This document shows positions 50,721-63,818 of a stretch of 64,000 bases of DNA, piece by piece. Below the pieces are notes generated by a model that saw only the letters and a list, made by a program, of their open reading frames with translations, did not search any database and was not told the DNA's origin. Made by a program: the position numbers and the translations under genes. This stretch comes from Pyrocephalus nanus (taxonomy: Eukaryota > Chordata > Aves > Passeriformes > Tyrannidae), in NCBI GenBank assembly GCA_038380795.1, contig CM076266.1:41066425-41130424 (forward strand), written 5' to 3'. Each line of letters begins with the position of its first letter. The first letter of the stretch is position 1.

Positions 50721-51272
50721 GATGAATTCCTGGGTTTCTATTTTAGTGTCTCCAAAGCCTTGGCAAAGGTTCATAACTGTTCAGTTTTCTTCCTCTCTCT
50801 CCCTTCAGTAGAGTTACTTCTGCGATTAAGGGAAACTTCCCAACCTCTTAGCTCTCCAGCGTACAGCTAGAAACACACTGATGGAAAGATCACTACATTT
50901 GGTCCTCTTCAAACTCGGGTATTCTTACCATATAATCTCCCTCGCAAACTGATCATTTGAAAATAAGCTAGTGTTTTTGCCCCCACTAGTCCTAGCAAAT
51001 GGTTGTTCCAGGATCTCACACTCTTGATCATTGGAAATCTACTTTCTGCTCTACCTTTCTCCATGGCTGCTTTATAAAAGTTTACTTTAATTTCCCTTCT
51101 CTCTTTCATTAGTATTTATTTCCCTCATACATTTATGGGCCACAAACATGCTAAGGATCATTATGTGAGGTAAGCCAAACCATGTCCTTCCAATCTCTTG
51201 CATGACAGAGTTTCTACTTCTTTTTTCCAGCTTTTACCTGCATCTGCCCTAGTTTGAAATCAGCTTTTTGAA

Positions 51273-51620
51273 TACTCATGGCCAAAGCTGTACACAATCT
51301 TCTGGATGAGGACTCACCCGTGCCTTGGATAATGCATGCTTCTGGAAAAACTGCACTTGGTTAATCCTAACATGACATCTGCCTTTCTCATATTGGTAAT
51401 TGCCATGGTCCTAGTGCAATCAGTTAATTAAGCCAAATACTACTTCTTGTCTGTAGATATCCTTCAGCTGATGCAAAGATTTCTGTTAATAATTCCCACG
51501 TATATAGCCTTTCATTTAAGCTGTTGAAATTTATTCTACATGTCTATTGCTCCAGCTCTCAGTTCTGCTTCTATGATGCTCTGAACATATTGGCACAAAT
51601 TTTCTGAGTAGCAAAGCAGC
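51273..51620 (-). mobile_element. Ancient CR1-like LINE fragment
   Basis: The order CCAAAGCTGTACACAATCTT, GGATGAGGACTCACCCGTGC, CTTGGATAATGCATGC, CATCTGCCTTTCTCATATTG, then GAAATTTATTCTACATGTC and TTGCTCCAGCTCTCAGTTC follows the old sauropsid CR1 layout (the CCAGAGCTGTACACAATATT motif and what follows) in reverse orientation. It could belong to the same insertion as 50540-50720, with the middle eroded. Confidence 0.7.
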
Positions 51621-53329
51621 CATGTAGAGGTATCTTACTTCTGTTTTAATAGCAACCTTACCTTTATCACTGGGCCTGTGGAATCTTTTCATTAAGATGT
51701 TTTTAAAATGTGAGTATGCAAAAGTCCCTCATGGCTTCAAGCAAAGAGGCTGTATTCTCTGAGGGCTTTGAAGGTCCCAGATTTATGAACAGGAGAGTTG
51801 AAGACAGATTTAATAATAACCCAAATCCTACCCTAGAGCACAAAGGCAAGAGTGTCTGTTTAATTCATAACTAGAGCAATAGTAATTTGTAGCATTCGGT
51901 GGAACAAAACTGGTCATCACAAAGCAGAGGTCAAGGCTGTAAAATCTGACACACTTGAGACCTCTGGCTTGCAAGCCTTTAGGTTGTGCATGTGTCAGTA
52001 TTTGCATGTTCTGCATCTAAATCTCATAGCTCCTGTTAGAGCTTATGGATTACAAAAACTGAATAATCAAAGTGAGGAGTTGCTGGGACAAGTTCTACCA
52101 TCAGCTTCTGACAGTCTTTAGTTCCATTACCTGAGTTTATTTCCATGTTTACTGGTACAGCACAACCCTTCTTGAAATAAATAGCAAAATAGATCTTTCT
52201 TTCTTTCTTAATGCTAAGTGTACCATTTTCTGTTATTATGCACCATTCTCTTTTATTCTTCATTATGGCTACCATAAAAAATGCCTAGACATTTGCTTAA
52301 AATAGGTTCTCAAACAATAACAAAACAATCAAGTATAGCAATGTGCATGAAGCAGTCCATATCCTCAGGAACCAAGTGACATTTACAACTTCTTCCCTTC
52401 CAAAGCATGATTTTTGGGTCTTTTCATACTCCAGAAAGTTCTTCTAAATATTTTTAATCTCAGGATTGTGGGAGGGGATTGAAATATTTCATGCCAAGTT
52501 TTTCAGATGGGGTATTGCCAAAAATTTCTGTAGGAAGAGGAGGAAGTACTTAAAGATATTTGGTTCTTTTAACCTAAATTTCAACTGTTACACTCATGCT
52601 CTCCTTCATTCACAGAACAAAATGCCAGGCACCAGCACACACACCACTTTGCAATTTTCCTGATCCAGATGGTTTTGCAAATATACGGCTGTTGACAGTA
52701 AAAATTTAGAAAGAATTCTTACCAAATCTGCTTTTCCTCCACTTGCTTTTCCTTTATACTTACTTTTTTCCTGTTCCAAACTATGACAAACATTTACTGT
52801 ATCTCAGAAAACAAGAATTTCCCAGTCTTTCTCACCTCTTAGTGTTCTCATCACCTGCAATTACTCAAAACAATAAAACTCTGGATTCTTTTTCTCAGGA
52901 AAAAAAAAAAAAAAAGCTACATTAAATAGAAGATTTGTGGCTGTGATTGATTACAGACTACAGAAGAACAAGATTATCCTGAAGGAATGGATTATAGGTA
53001 CTTACACTTGCTGACATGAGATTGAAATAGTCCATTTCTGCTTTTGTGACCACTGGGCTAACTCGTGAAAGCTGAGTGAAACTGGATAAAAATAGATTAG
53101 AAACACAAATAAATTCCATTTTCCAGAGAGCACAAACACAACACTATAGGAAAAAATAAATGAGGTATTAAAATGTCTTCCTGGTTTTGAGTGTGACTCT
53201 TTATTCCCTTCTCCCATTATACTGGAGTTATTTGGGCTACTCTACTGCCACAAGGACAACTTGAGCTACTATTAGTATGAAAGAGTTTTCTTCCTTGCAT
53301 GCTGTTCATCTGAGGAGTGCAGAGGAAAG

Positions 53330-53760
53330 TCCACAGAGGAAAACTCCTGCAAACTGTGGCAGGGTTTGGTGTACCCACAGCCCCAGGACAATTCTGTAAC
53401 CCCTCATCGTGCCCCAGACAGAACTGCCATCCCAAACACCTTGCCCCAGGGCAACACCAGCACAGGCAGCCAGAGCCACACACCAGCTCTGTGGGAAGGA
53501 GGATATGGAACTGCTGTTCCCAGCAGAATCATGCCTCAGGTTCTCAGCAGACACCCAGGAAAGAGTCCAGAGCTGACCTACTGAAACCTCTTGCCTGAAG
53601 GATAGCTGCTCTTCACTTTCCAAGATGGGAGCGACATGTCTTTGCTAGAAATCATCAGCTCTAAGGGGGTTTTTCTGGTTTCTCAGAGCTTTTCTTATTT
53701 TTCTAAGCCTTTTCCTCTGCAATAAAGTGATTGCTGTATTTACTCATGCTGTGCTGGAAT
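53330..53760 (+). other. C-rich segment ending in AATAAA; possible transposon or transcript remnant
   Basis: A C/A-rich stretch (53360-53580) runs open in several frames on both strands. Downstream lies AATAAAGTGATTGCTG (hexamer 53721-53726). The layout could be an old LTR or a retroposed 3' end. No family or protein was recognised. Confidence 0.2.
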
Positions 53761-56564
53761 GTTTTCTTATTTACAATGAAATATAAATGTTGCCAAACCT
53801 TTCAATGTTAGTTTAGTACCATTTTTCCCACCGCTTTTTGTTTGTTTGCCTTTGTGCACCTAATTTTTGTTTTCACTCTGTTCTAATTTGTTTGCAGTCT
53901 TTTTGCAGAAAAAACATCTGATGGAGTTTGGACCACAAGTGGCTCACAGATCACAGTTTGGGCAACAAACATTTATTGATGTCTGTACTTTTTTGGTAGA
54001 TTTTTACTTCTTTTTCTCCTAAGAGTTACACTGGACATCTGCACATCTCAAAGAAAAATCAAAGGCCCTCTATTGTGATTTAAGTTAGCATTTTCTCCCA
54101 CACAGGAAAATAAGAAAAAGAAAAGCAGAAAAAGAAAAATCCTACTTCATTAATATAGGGGGGGTTAAATTTCATCATTTCAATTGAAGATGCAAAAAAT
54201 TAGATCTTGGTGACACTCTTTATATTCATGTAGTTGGGTAGTCTGTGTGCTGTTTACATGGGGTGTGTGTCAGATGATATATGTATGAACTAACCTTGAA
54301 TGTAGCCAAACAGCTAAAAACCACAGATTCCAAAAGCTGAGGAGACTGGAACTCAATTCACAAACATACAAACCATACTCTATTCCTAATGATCAGGGTT
54401 GAAAAATAAGAATTATTTAGATTATGAACCTCATTGTAGAAGGAGTCTTATATTACATGAGTGACTTCTTTTTAAATTAAATGTCAGGCATCCTTAAAAT
54501 GTAATTTACTAGCACAGCTGAATTCCCAAAGGTAACCAAACAAACTCCAGGGATGCATTGAGGAATGCTCAGTAACCCGCTGCCACTGAATAGCAACAAA
54601 CCTACGGTGTATGGGACGTGGACAAGTAATGGAGCTCAGACCTGCAGCAAAATGCTTGCCAGAACTGCTGATGGAGAGATAATGAAACTCCCTCTTCTCT
54701 TTAGCTTACTGACATTTGGGGAAAGTCACTCCTGATATACACTTGGTTGACATGACATTTTTTGTCGTCATGATGCTGATAGAGTGAAAAAATAGCACCA
54801 TAATTTTCAGCACTGGAAGAGTTGGGCAGGGGAGACTATGAACTCCTGAGCCTTTGTTTGGCCTCTGCAATAAATTTGATTGCACCGAAGGGTAGGTTTT
54901 TCTGTGGCTTTTCCTTCCATTTCTAATGCTGCTGGGCTCGTTGCAGGAACTTTTATCTTTCTGCAGAAATGTTTGCTTTTATTCATGCCCTGGTTTTGTG
55001 AGGTACTTAGGAACAGTTCCATTTATAAAAGTATGAACCTCTTATATTGCTCACATGTTATAAATGTCCCTACCACATTTATTAAAACTAGGATATTTGT
55101 ATAATTCCACTTTCTCTTAAAGTCTCATTAACTCCTTCCTACCTGTTACCTGTCCCTATCTCAAGCTTAAGCTTTTCTTCAGGGCTCTCTACTGCTCCTG
55201 AAAGCACCTTGCTCTTAGTTCTTCATCGTTACTGCTAATGATTTTTGGGCAAAACCACCAGGTTTTTGCAGCAGACTCACATACTGGGGCTAAGATATCT
55301 GATTTGGAAGCTTTTAGACATATGAAGTTTGGTGAGAATTCCACCCTTGTTGACCTTCCATCATTGATTACCATTATTACTTATCTAAGAATTTCTTTAA
55401 TCTAATTTGATGAGACTGCCTCCTAAGCCATATACTGTTGTTCCTTCTCCTTTGGCTGACCTGGGATTTTTACGTGCTATGAAGAAGGTTATGTAGTTAC
55501 AAACTGCATTTCATTCAGCATTTAAATGACTCTCCACTGTAAGGTATTTATGAGAAAACCAAATGAAACAGGAACATAAGAGCAAACTAAGTTTATAAGT
55601 CACAAAAATTAATTTTTTCTCACTATTCATCTATCCTAAAAAATGGTAAGATGGCCCCAGGATGATGAGAAAGTCTGAGGGCTAAATTCAACACTTGCTT
55701 AAGAGCCTACTGAGTTTATGTATGAAAGGTGATAAAAAATAAAGGGTTATTTATCAGGATTATTTATGGGCAAGACATGATTCTCATTTTCATTCTTAGA
55801 AAGCTCATTACAAACACTCAAAGTGTGTTTACACTGCCAAAGGATTATTAAGAGTCTAAAGTGCAGTTGAAAACTGAACCCAAATTAAGGCAAGACCAGC
55901 AAGGAGTTCTACAGCTTTTCACTGTAGTTTACTTCAAGCATATCCAGATAAAATGTTCAGGGACAAGACGCTGGAATAAAGTGTGGGCTAACATATTCAC
56001 AATGCAAACCTCAGAACCACAAATAACTTATTATTTAATAATTTGATTTCTTTGAGTGCTGCTAGCCCCAAAAGGCCAGCTCTTAACTGCTCAACTTTCT
56101 CCATTGACTCTAATTAAGGTTTTCCTTGGCTCATGATCCTGGTGAACTTGGAGAACTTTAAGTTTTTATTTTTTTTAAATCTGCTTTTCTCACCAGGTGG
56201 AGTGTTCCTGCAAACCCTGAAACTTATGAACTTTCCAGTACATTTTACAAGATACTTCTGTCTACACTTTTGACTGAAGATGGAGGCATTCCACAAATCC
56301 CCAAGTAGAAATCATTTTATTAGCAAGCTTGTGCTCTGTATGCAGGAGAATATGGGATTATTTGTTAAGAAATTTACTGCCAAAAAATTTATGGCAGCAA
56401 TATAAACTCACAAGTGTCCCTTTCTGCAGAGGGGGAGTTGACTTCAGTAGCCATATGACTGATGATGTAACAAAGTGTGATAGGGAATGCAGCTGCTGGA
56501 CCAGAAAAAAAAAGTCCTAAAAACCAAAGATAGAGCAGAGAAATATATTTTAAAAGAAAAAATT

Positions 56565-56625
56565 TATTGTTATTATTATTGTTGTTATTATTATTGTTAT
56601 TATTATTATTATTATTGTTATTACT
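56565..56625 (+). repeat. (TTA)n/(TTG)n compound microsatellite
   Basis: About 60 bp of TTA units with interspersed TTG. The interruptions suggest an older, partly stabilised array. Confidence 0.9.
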
Positions 56626-57739
56626 GTGCTAATTAAAAATCCCTTCAAAATTCTGGAGATGACTTGTTTTTCTTGTCTGCATTAGTTAGTCTGTATTTAA
56701 CAGGTAAAAAAATATGGAAGTGTTCTTCAGTATTGTATAAATTATGTCTACCTCTTTGAAAAATATTATTCCAAACATTTTTTTTCACTTTAGCTATACT
56801 AAATTCATTTACTTTATCTTTAATTAAAAATCATTCACTCCTATACAGTTTTCATGGCACTGCATCATGTTCTTGTGCTTGAAATTCTGTGTTTGACAAT
56901 GCAAGTTTCATCATTGATTTCTACTATACATATAAGGCAATGCTAAGGAAATCCTGTGCTGACATGTTTCTCCTTTAAATCAGGCTGTTTATTTTTGGCT
57001 TTTACTTTTTGTCATTTTCAGTGGTTTTTTTCCAGCACCCTTTCTTTGCTTTGCTTTCTTCTGTTTTCTCTCCTCCTACTCTCCAAAGCATGGAGAATTT
57101 CCAGTCTGGATTTGAACTCTGCAGCTGGCTACTCTGTCTAAAAGTGGCTGAACCAAAACTCCAGACTAAGGCTGAGTGAATATTTAATAGATGTTTCTTT
57201 TCTTTTTTGATCTGAAAAACCAACCCACTCTCCCAGGACTTTATCTGAAGTCAAATGAACCTTTCCATTCAGTCTCCAAAAATGATTTAGCTTAGAGTCT
57301 GTTAATTTAATTTTGGGTTTATTGTATTTTTGTATTCAATTTAATCAACTTTGATCTCAAATCACTGTTTTGAAACAAAACATTCTGTTTTGAAATAAGC
57401 TGAAGTGTAGTATTGTTACAAAAAAAGGAAAAGCCTCCACCTTTTTTGGCCAAAGCTGTTCTCGGCACTTGGCAAAAAAATTGCGAATAGTTTTGATCAA
57501 CCCAGAACGAATTTTCTTTGCCAAATAAATTATTTGCTTGGAAAAAAAAAAAAAAAAAAAGAAATCCATATGTACTTCACAAATATTATGCAAATTTAGA
57601 GTGTTTTATCTATATGTGTAAGCCTACATCAGTGTAGTTCCCTTGGAATTCAGCTATCCTAGTCCAACTACCATAAGATACAAATGTTGGTTTCCCTATT
57701 TTTGAAGAAAAGACTCGAGGATCAGAGTGGAATAAGCAC

Positions 57740-58215
57740 AACTGAACACATGGGCATGTCTGCTCATCCTCCCTTGTCCCCGGAGGAGAGGAGACACAGA
57801 GTGCCTGCCTGCAAATAGTGGAGCAAGTTTCTGCCTCCCCACTGCCTTTCCTGATAGCAGAAGGCAACCTGGCTTTAGCGAGGTAGGAAACTGGGGCATT
57901 TTTGCAACCCCCAGCATTTTGCAGAGCTGAAGCAGCTGCCTGTGTTTGCCCCGAGCGGGGCAGCCCAAAGCACTGTGGTGTGAGCCCCAGGGGGTGCAGC
58001 TGAGCGAGGGGGCTACAGCTCACCCGTCTGGGACAGCCTGGCCTCGGCACTCGGCCTGGCCAGCCCAGGCTCTCCTCAATGCTGCTGCTGAAGAGAAACA
58101 GGACCCATAACGGAGTCAGTCGTGGGACTGATTTCAAAAGGTTTTTGGATGAGACGACCTGCTCCCTACACTGACGCCAAAGGAGCGAACTAGGCTGTGA
58201 GTGGTATAAAACGAT
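57740..58215. promoter_or_regulatory. GC/CpG-rich pocket followed by TATA-like motif
   Basis: GC rises here compared with AT-rich flanks, with scattered CpGs (CCGAGCGGGG, CTCGGCACTCGGCC, AACGGAGTCAGTCG). A TATAAAA motif stands at 58205-58211 on the + strand. This could be a small promoter or enhancer. A 175-residue minus-strand open frame (57610-58137) crosses it, but its protein shows no domain or family pattern I recognise, so I do not call it a gene. Confidence 0.25.
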
Positions 58216-58866
58216 CTACTTTTTGTCTGTAAAAGGAGGAGCCAAGAAATTGCCCTTCACCTTTTTTTTTTTTTTTTTCTTTTAATAGCTGTGCTAAAAT
58301 AAACTCTCCAAACTTATGGCTGATAGTACGGAAATGTTTCAGTTTAAACTGGTCAGTGCTCTGAGGAGCCAGGGCAGTGGCTGGATTTGGAATACAGCAA
58401 CAGCCCGTTCATCACCCAGCACGCTCTAAGGCAGCTCTCCTAATTTTTGTACGAAGAAAAATGCCCCTTAGCATATCTTTCAGCATTTATATTTCTTCTC
58501 GAAGGTAAATTAAGATGTTGCTTTTAAGAGGTAGTTCTGTTTAATGTTATTCAGATTTTGGTTTCAGCTATTTCACACCTTTTAAATTCATAAACATGCA
58601 AACGTTTTGAAGGATGTTGTTTGGATTCCTTTTGGCTTTGTGGTATCCGGCTCTGTTTTTGTTTATGGCTTGGTTTCTATGTTTTTGAATTCGACTCCTG
58701 ATTTATTTTACTTTTTTTTTTTTCTTTGCTCTCCATATTCTCTTGATGAAAACCTGGAGCATTAGAAACTCTTTGTAATGGATATGTGCCATTCTGTACC
58801 TGTGGTTAGGAGTTATGCCAGATTGAAGCTAAAAAAAAAAAACACAGAGGATTTCATATAAGCATG

Positions 58867-58869
<3 letters not shown>

Positions 58870-58900
<31 letters not shown>
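58870..58900 (+). repeat. Long poly(A) tract
   Basis: Thirty-one consecutive A residues. A shorter A-run lies about 35 bp upstream (after TTGAAGCT). No associated element was identified. Confidence 0.9.
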
Positions 58901-58901
<1 letters not shown>

Positions 58902-61818
58902 CAGAAAAGTCTTTCTATTTCATTCTATATTGCAGAGAACAAAAAGATTTTCTGCAAATTTCAGTGGAGAAAATTACTCCATAGTAATAATGATTTGAGA
59001 TACCAGTCACTGAAGTTTAAATCAAATAAAGCAGGTACTTGGACTTTCCTCGTCCACCCAGTCTTCTCACAGGGCACTGGCAGAAGAGGAACTGTTACCT
59101 TTTTTTGTGGGAAATTTCATCTTTGACCTTAAATATTTTTTTGGGATTGTGAGGATCTCAGCTGTTGCTTTTATTGTCCTTGCTGCTGTGCTTTCGTTGT
59201 GACTAGTTTGACCCATTTTTTTTGGACAAGAGAAAGTTTAGACTACAATCTTCAGGCCAGTTTTGCTTGTGACTCACCAAGAAAATACCATAAATAGTTA
59301 ATACTTGGAATTCACAGATGGAGAAGATGAAAGCACAGAAAAATTAAATGGCTTGCTAAAAAGCTTAGAGTGAGCCAATGGCACAGCCAAGAAAGGCACC
59401 TTAGACCCTCATTTTAGCATGTAACTCTGGCCAAGGCAATTCAGTCTTCAAAAGGGAAAACTGTGTTTTGTAAAACTGATTATTATTTTGAAGATTGGGG
59501 CTAAAGTATGTCTCTGTCAAATTTTGGAATAACCTGTAGTTCCTTACCAAGACAGCCCTGGTTTGAATCACCTCTAGGGACTGATATATTTCAATCCCGG
59601 GGATAAAAATGTTACAGACTTTGGAATTACATGCCAGACATAAGATCACAAAAATGTGAAAGCTGGGTCCTGTTTCCAGTCAGAAAGGCTAGATATGGGA
59701 AGTCTTTTCTTGTCTGCTCTTGAAAAAGAGAAGCATGTTTTTATTGGAATCCAGTGGCCCCTTTAAATTTGGTTTACGCTCTTGCCACTATCTGCATGTC
59801 AAATGTAAAATATAGTACTTAAATTTCCAGGATTCAATACTCATGAAAATAGAAGGACAGAGGTCTGTGACTCCCAAGCTTTCCTGATACATGTCTCCAC
59901 TCAGCAATGTTCCAGTAGAGGTGCAAATACCAGTACAGAGACTTCTAGCTTACTGAAAAAAAATCTTTCTTTTCATGTTTACTTCTCCTAACCTCTTCAG
60001 ATGTAGCTCTCTGGCCTCTGCAAAACACAGGCTAAAGGTACAGGGCTAAGATAGATAATGTTTACACCCTGGCAGCAATGTAGTTTCCAGAACAGGATTT
60101 CTTACCATAGAGAAACTTGGTCCAAAAGAAGATGGTGGACTGAGATGCAGATTTTTTTAGTGAGGCTATAGCTAACTAACCACTGCCTAAGTTAATCCCT
60201 AAATTGCTGTTTGGGACATTTAAGCCACATGGGGTGATCTCATCCAAGAACAACCTTTAGAAAATTTTTCATTAAAAAATGCCAGACATTTAGTTGAAAG
60301 GTTCATTTTGGGCTGGAGCACATGGGCCATCGCTGCTTGAGATGGGCTCACAGAACACTTCTGGCCTGTGGCAGGACATCCTTTCGTGGCTTAAACTGAG
60401 ATATCATCTCCCAGTACCTACTTCAGTCTCCATAGATGCCCCTAGGAGAATTCTTTCAGGTTTGGAAGTGTACCAAGCATAAAAAAAAATAATTGTCCTT
60501 GTCTTTTTTTTTTTAAGTGAAATACTTTATCAAGTGCTTGCTGATAAGAAGCTACAGCTGTCCCACAAACATGACTGTCTCCAGGGCTCTGTGTGACTTC
60601 AATGCCAGCACAAATGGACACTTACAGCAACCTCCATAGATGACACAGGAGCAGCCCTGTACTAAGATGACTGCCAAAAAAAAATGAGAGAACAAGGGTG
60701 CAACAAGACATTTAATGTAATGCAACAGCAGAAATAGGTGCAAGACTTAGAAAATAGAACAAAAACCAAAAGAGAGCTGATAAGTTGCTTTTTTTTTAAG
60801 AAAATGTTTCTACATTGAAATCTTTAAACAATTTTTCTCCAAGTGAGTGTATTTTTTCTTTTAGCTTCATGTATAAAAAGAAATAAAATAGTCCAAACAT
60901 GGGCTTTGGTAGTTCTTGAGAATATCATGGTAATCACTGAGGGAGAGGTGCTCCTTCAGGGAGAGACAGAGATGACCTAGATTTCTCTCTCTGGGACTCT
61001 GCAAGAGCATTTCTTTCTCACCAAAAGCAAAGAGTGACCTTCGAAGTAAGCAGCCAAGTTCCTAAAATTAAGCAGTGTGAGTATGCCCCTAGCTGAATGC
61101 AAACCCAGTTTATCTACTTCCACTCAGAAGCTGCTGTAACTCGTTGCATGTGGCTTTACAGCACTGTGGGAGAGTGAACTTTGGTAGAGGAATCACATTA
61201 GCCTGGCCCTAGATGTAAAAAGAAGCTCTTCCTGAACATGTCAGAGAAGGACTAGATAGTAATAAATGAACACAGATATAGTAGTTTTATTTCTTTATTA
61301 AAAAACAAGCTATAATGTTTTAAGAGTTAGGAAGCCTGCCTTGTGTAACACATTGCTCAATATAATATGGATAGTTCCTTTTGCCCTATAGGGCCCTCTA
61401 AACATTTGGTGTTCTTTTATTCTGTGGCACCTTTGTTCATTCTTGCATAGATAATTTTGGCCAGACATGTCAACACACACTTGATCTTTGCTCTTGGCAT
61501 TGATGTACTTAAGATATTGCTCTGTCTTTTTTAGGAATTCTCCTTCCTTAACCACCAGGAACATGGCAGGCTGAACTATATCCTCTGTGGCTGCACTGAA
61601 GACCTGAGATAATTAATTTGCTACTGATCTGAGTGGTACTGCCTTGTGGCTGTGCATCACTTGGTCTTGGCATAATGCAGATGTTACTGCAGGTGTTTTG
61701 TTGGTGCACTGCAGCATACTGCTTCTCACCCTCGAATCTCAGAAAGTGTCACTAGAATGCCCATGCTACAAGCATATCCCAGACAAACCACACTTTTCCA
61801 GGGTGTCCATGGCCCTGG

Positions 61819-61846
61819 AAAATCTCTGCTACCATGCAGAGATTTT
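61819..61846 (+). repeat. Short hairpin, 11-bp arms and 6-bp loop
   Basis: AAAATCTCTGC (61819-61829) and GCAGAGATTTT (61836-61846) are exact inverses around TACCAT. It is probably incidental. Confidence 0.6.
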
Positions 61847-62989
61847 GCTCTGTGATCTCCTAATTAAACATCACCTTCTGGAAGAGTTTTAGATTCATTA
61901 GATGTGAATGAAAAGAAAGAAAACAATGATCATGAGTTGGCTAGAGGGAAGGTGGATTTGATTTTGGCAAATCTGAATTTTGTTTATTTTTCCTTGGTTT
62001 GTATTCCTCTGTGTCCGATGGGGCTCTTAGTTACCTTCAGCATGCACTGTACTCAGAGAAACCCTGCTAGAGGCATTCGGCTTTTTGACATTGAGCAGGA
62101 GGATGTATAGTTTTGGGGAGGATTTCTGTACACTGCAGAAAGGGAATGCATTTCTATAACCACAAAATAAGGTCTTGCTTGCACTATGACTGCGTTCCTA
62201 TGCTCCATAAAATTTATCATTCCCCTTGCCATACACTAACACACTAATGCTGCTTCTCTGTATTTCTAGTTCCATCCCTCTCTAAGCACAGTCCTCACTG
62301 CAGCAGACACAACAGGTAACCACACTATTATGGGATAAAGTGTATTTGGCAATGAGTTGTGTACTTGGTGGGCTTCCTACTTTTTTTGTTATTCTTTCCT
62401 CTTTTTTTTTTTTTTAAACAAAAATCATTTAAAGATTACTTTATGTGTAAAACCATTGCCAATATTTTCTATAATCATCACAAAAGTATTTTTCACATGC
62501 CTGGAGCTGAAGCCATGTTTTTCAGGAGCTAAAGAGTCACTGGAGTGAAATTTAAGAACATTTTCAATTACTTGGAAGCTCATTTAAAAATTCATTTTCA
62601 AGGCAAAATCAAAGAGAAATCTCTGTGGATATATTCATATTTTCATTAGCATGCTCCCTTTCTAAATTGTTGGTTAACAGGTATTACAATGGCAAGTTGT
62701 TATTTTAAAAATCCATTCAGGAATCTGGAGCCCCAGCACAAAACCATATGGTCTATCGACACATGCCTTTACACTCCTCCACAAACTACACCTTACCAGC
62801 AAAGCACCTCAAAATCTAATAACTATAAGCAGCTGCAAACCATACCACCAACCTTAGAGTATTCCTGAATGTTGGTGGTGGTATAGGAGGGCATTTGGGT
62901 GGCATTAATAACAATTAATTTCTGTAAATTATGGTGGCTTGATTATTTTATTTAATTTTGTATTGTCTTTCCACTGAGGTAGAAAGAAT

Positions 62990-63033
62990 GTCTTTTGAAC
63001 TTTTTTTAAAGGTCTTTTGAACTTTTTTAAAAG
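62990..63033 (+). repeat. Two-copy 22-bp tandem repeat
   Basis: GTCTTTTGAACTTTTTT followed by AAAG occurs twice in a row, with one T length difference. Confidence 0.7.
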
Positions 63034-63798
63034 AACACATTTGTGTATGCTTATGCTGTAGCTCACTCTGGGTGTCCAGATTAGGAGGTGGGGCACAGAA
63101 ATTCAACTATTTGCCCTACCTCATTGAAGGCATACTTTTTTGGCTTCCATCCTCTTAATTCAGAGAATTGAAGACTTTTGTTTTGTTTTGCTTTGTTTTT
63201 TTTCTGAGTGTGCTGCACACATCAACTCCACATAGCTCTTGAGTTATTTGGTGGGTGTGTGTGGCAGGTATGTGTGCTTCTCTATCTACTGCCTGACAAT
63301 CAGCCATCATTTCTGACACAGGCTCTCTTCAAACATGAAATATTTTTGTAAAAATGTTTTGTAAAAAACCTCTGATTTCAAATATAGGAAGTCCATAAAA
63401 TGAATGAGTCCAAATTTTGCTATTTTGATGTGTGAAAAGTATGATTCAATATTTTACTGCACAACGCTTCCACATCAGCTTGGTTTTGAGCAGCATAATT
63501 AATGAAAAGGGTTTTTATGAGTAAATACTGCTGTTTAATTCTATTTTTAGAGCATAAAACTATAGTAATATCTATTTCCTGATCCGAGTGGGAAAAACTT
63601 TCTCCATCTTTTTTCTCATATTAATAGGTAAGATAGAATTAATTTTGTTCCACCCATGTCAATGGAGTCAGTGAACTATTATGATTTTTAATATGAGGCA
63701 AATTTTACATAGTCATTCACTTGGCATCGTGTCCCTTCATCTGTCTTGAAGTACACCCTTCAAATCCTAATTCTTCAAAATCTTATGTGTGCGAATAG

Positions 63799-63818
63799 TC
63801 CCACTGAGCTTAATGGGC
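63799..63818 (+). repeat. Possible remnant of ancient amniote palindromic repeat
   Basis: TCCCACTGAGCTTAATGGGC resembles the core CCCATTGACTTCAATGGG common in old sauropsid repeats. The flank GTGTGCGAATAG also fits. It is too short and diverged to be sure. Confidence 0.35.

Noticed and set aside
57610..58137. 175-residue minus-strand ORF as a secreted protein gene
   Set aside because: There is no recognisable domain and composition follows the local GC pocket. It is kept only as a finding to test.
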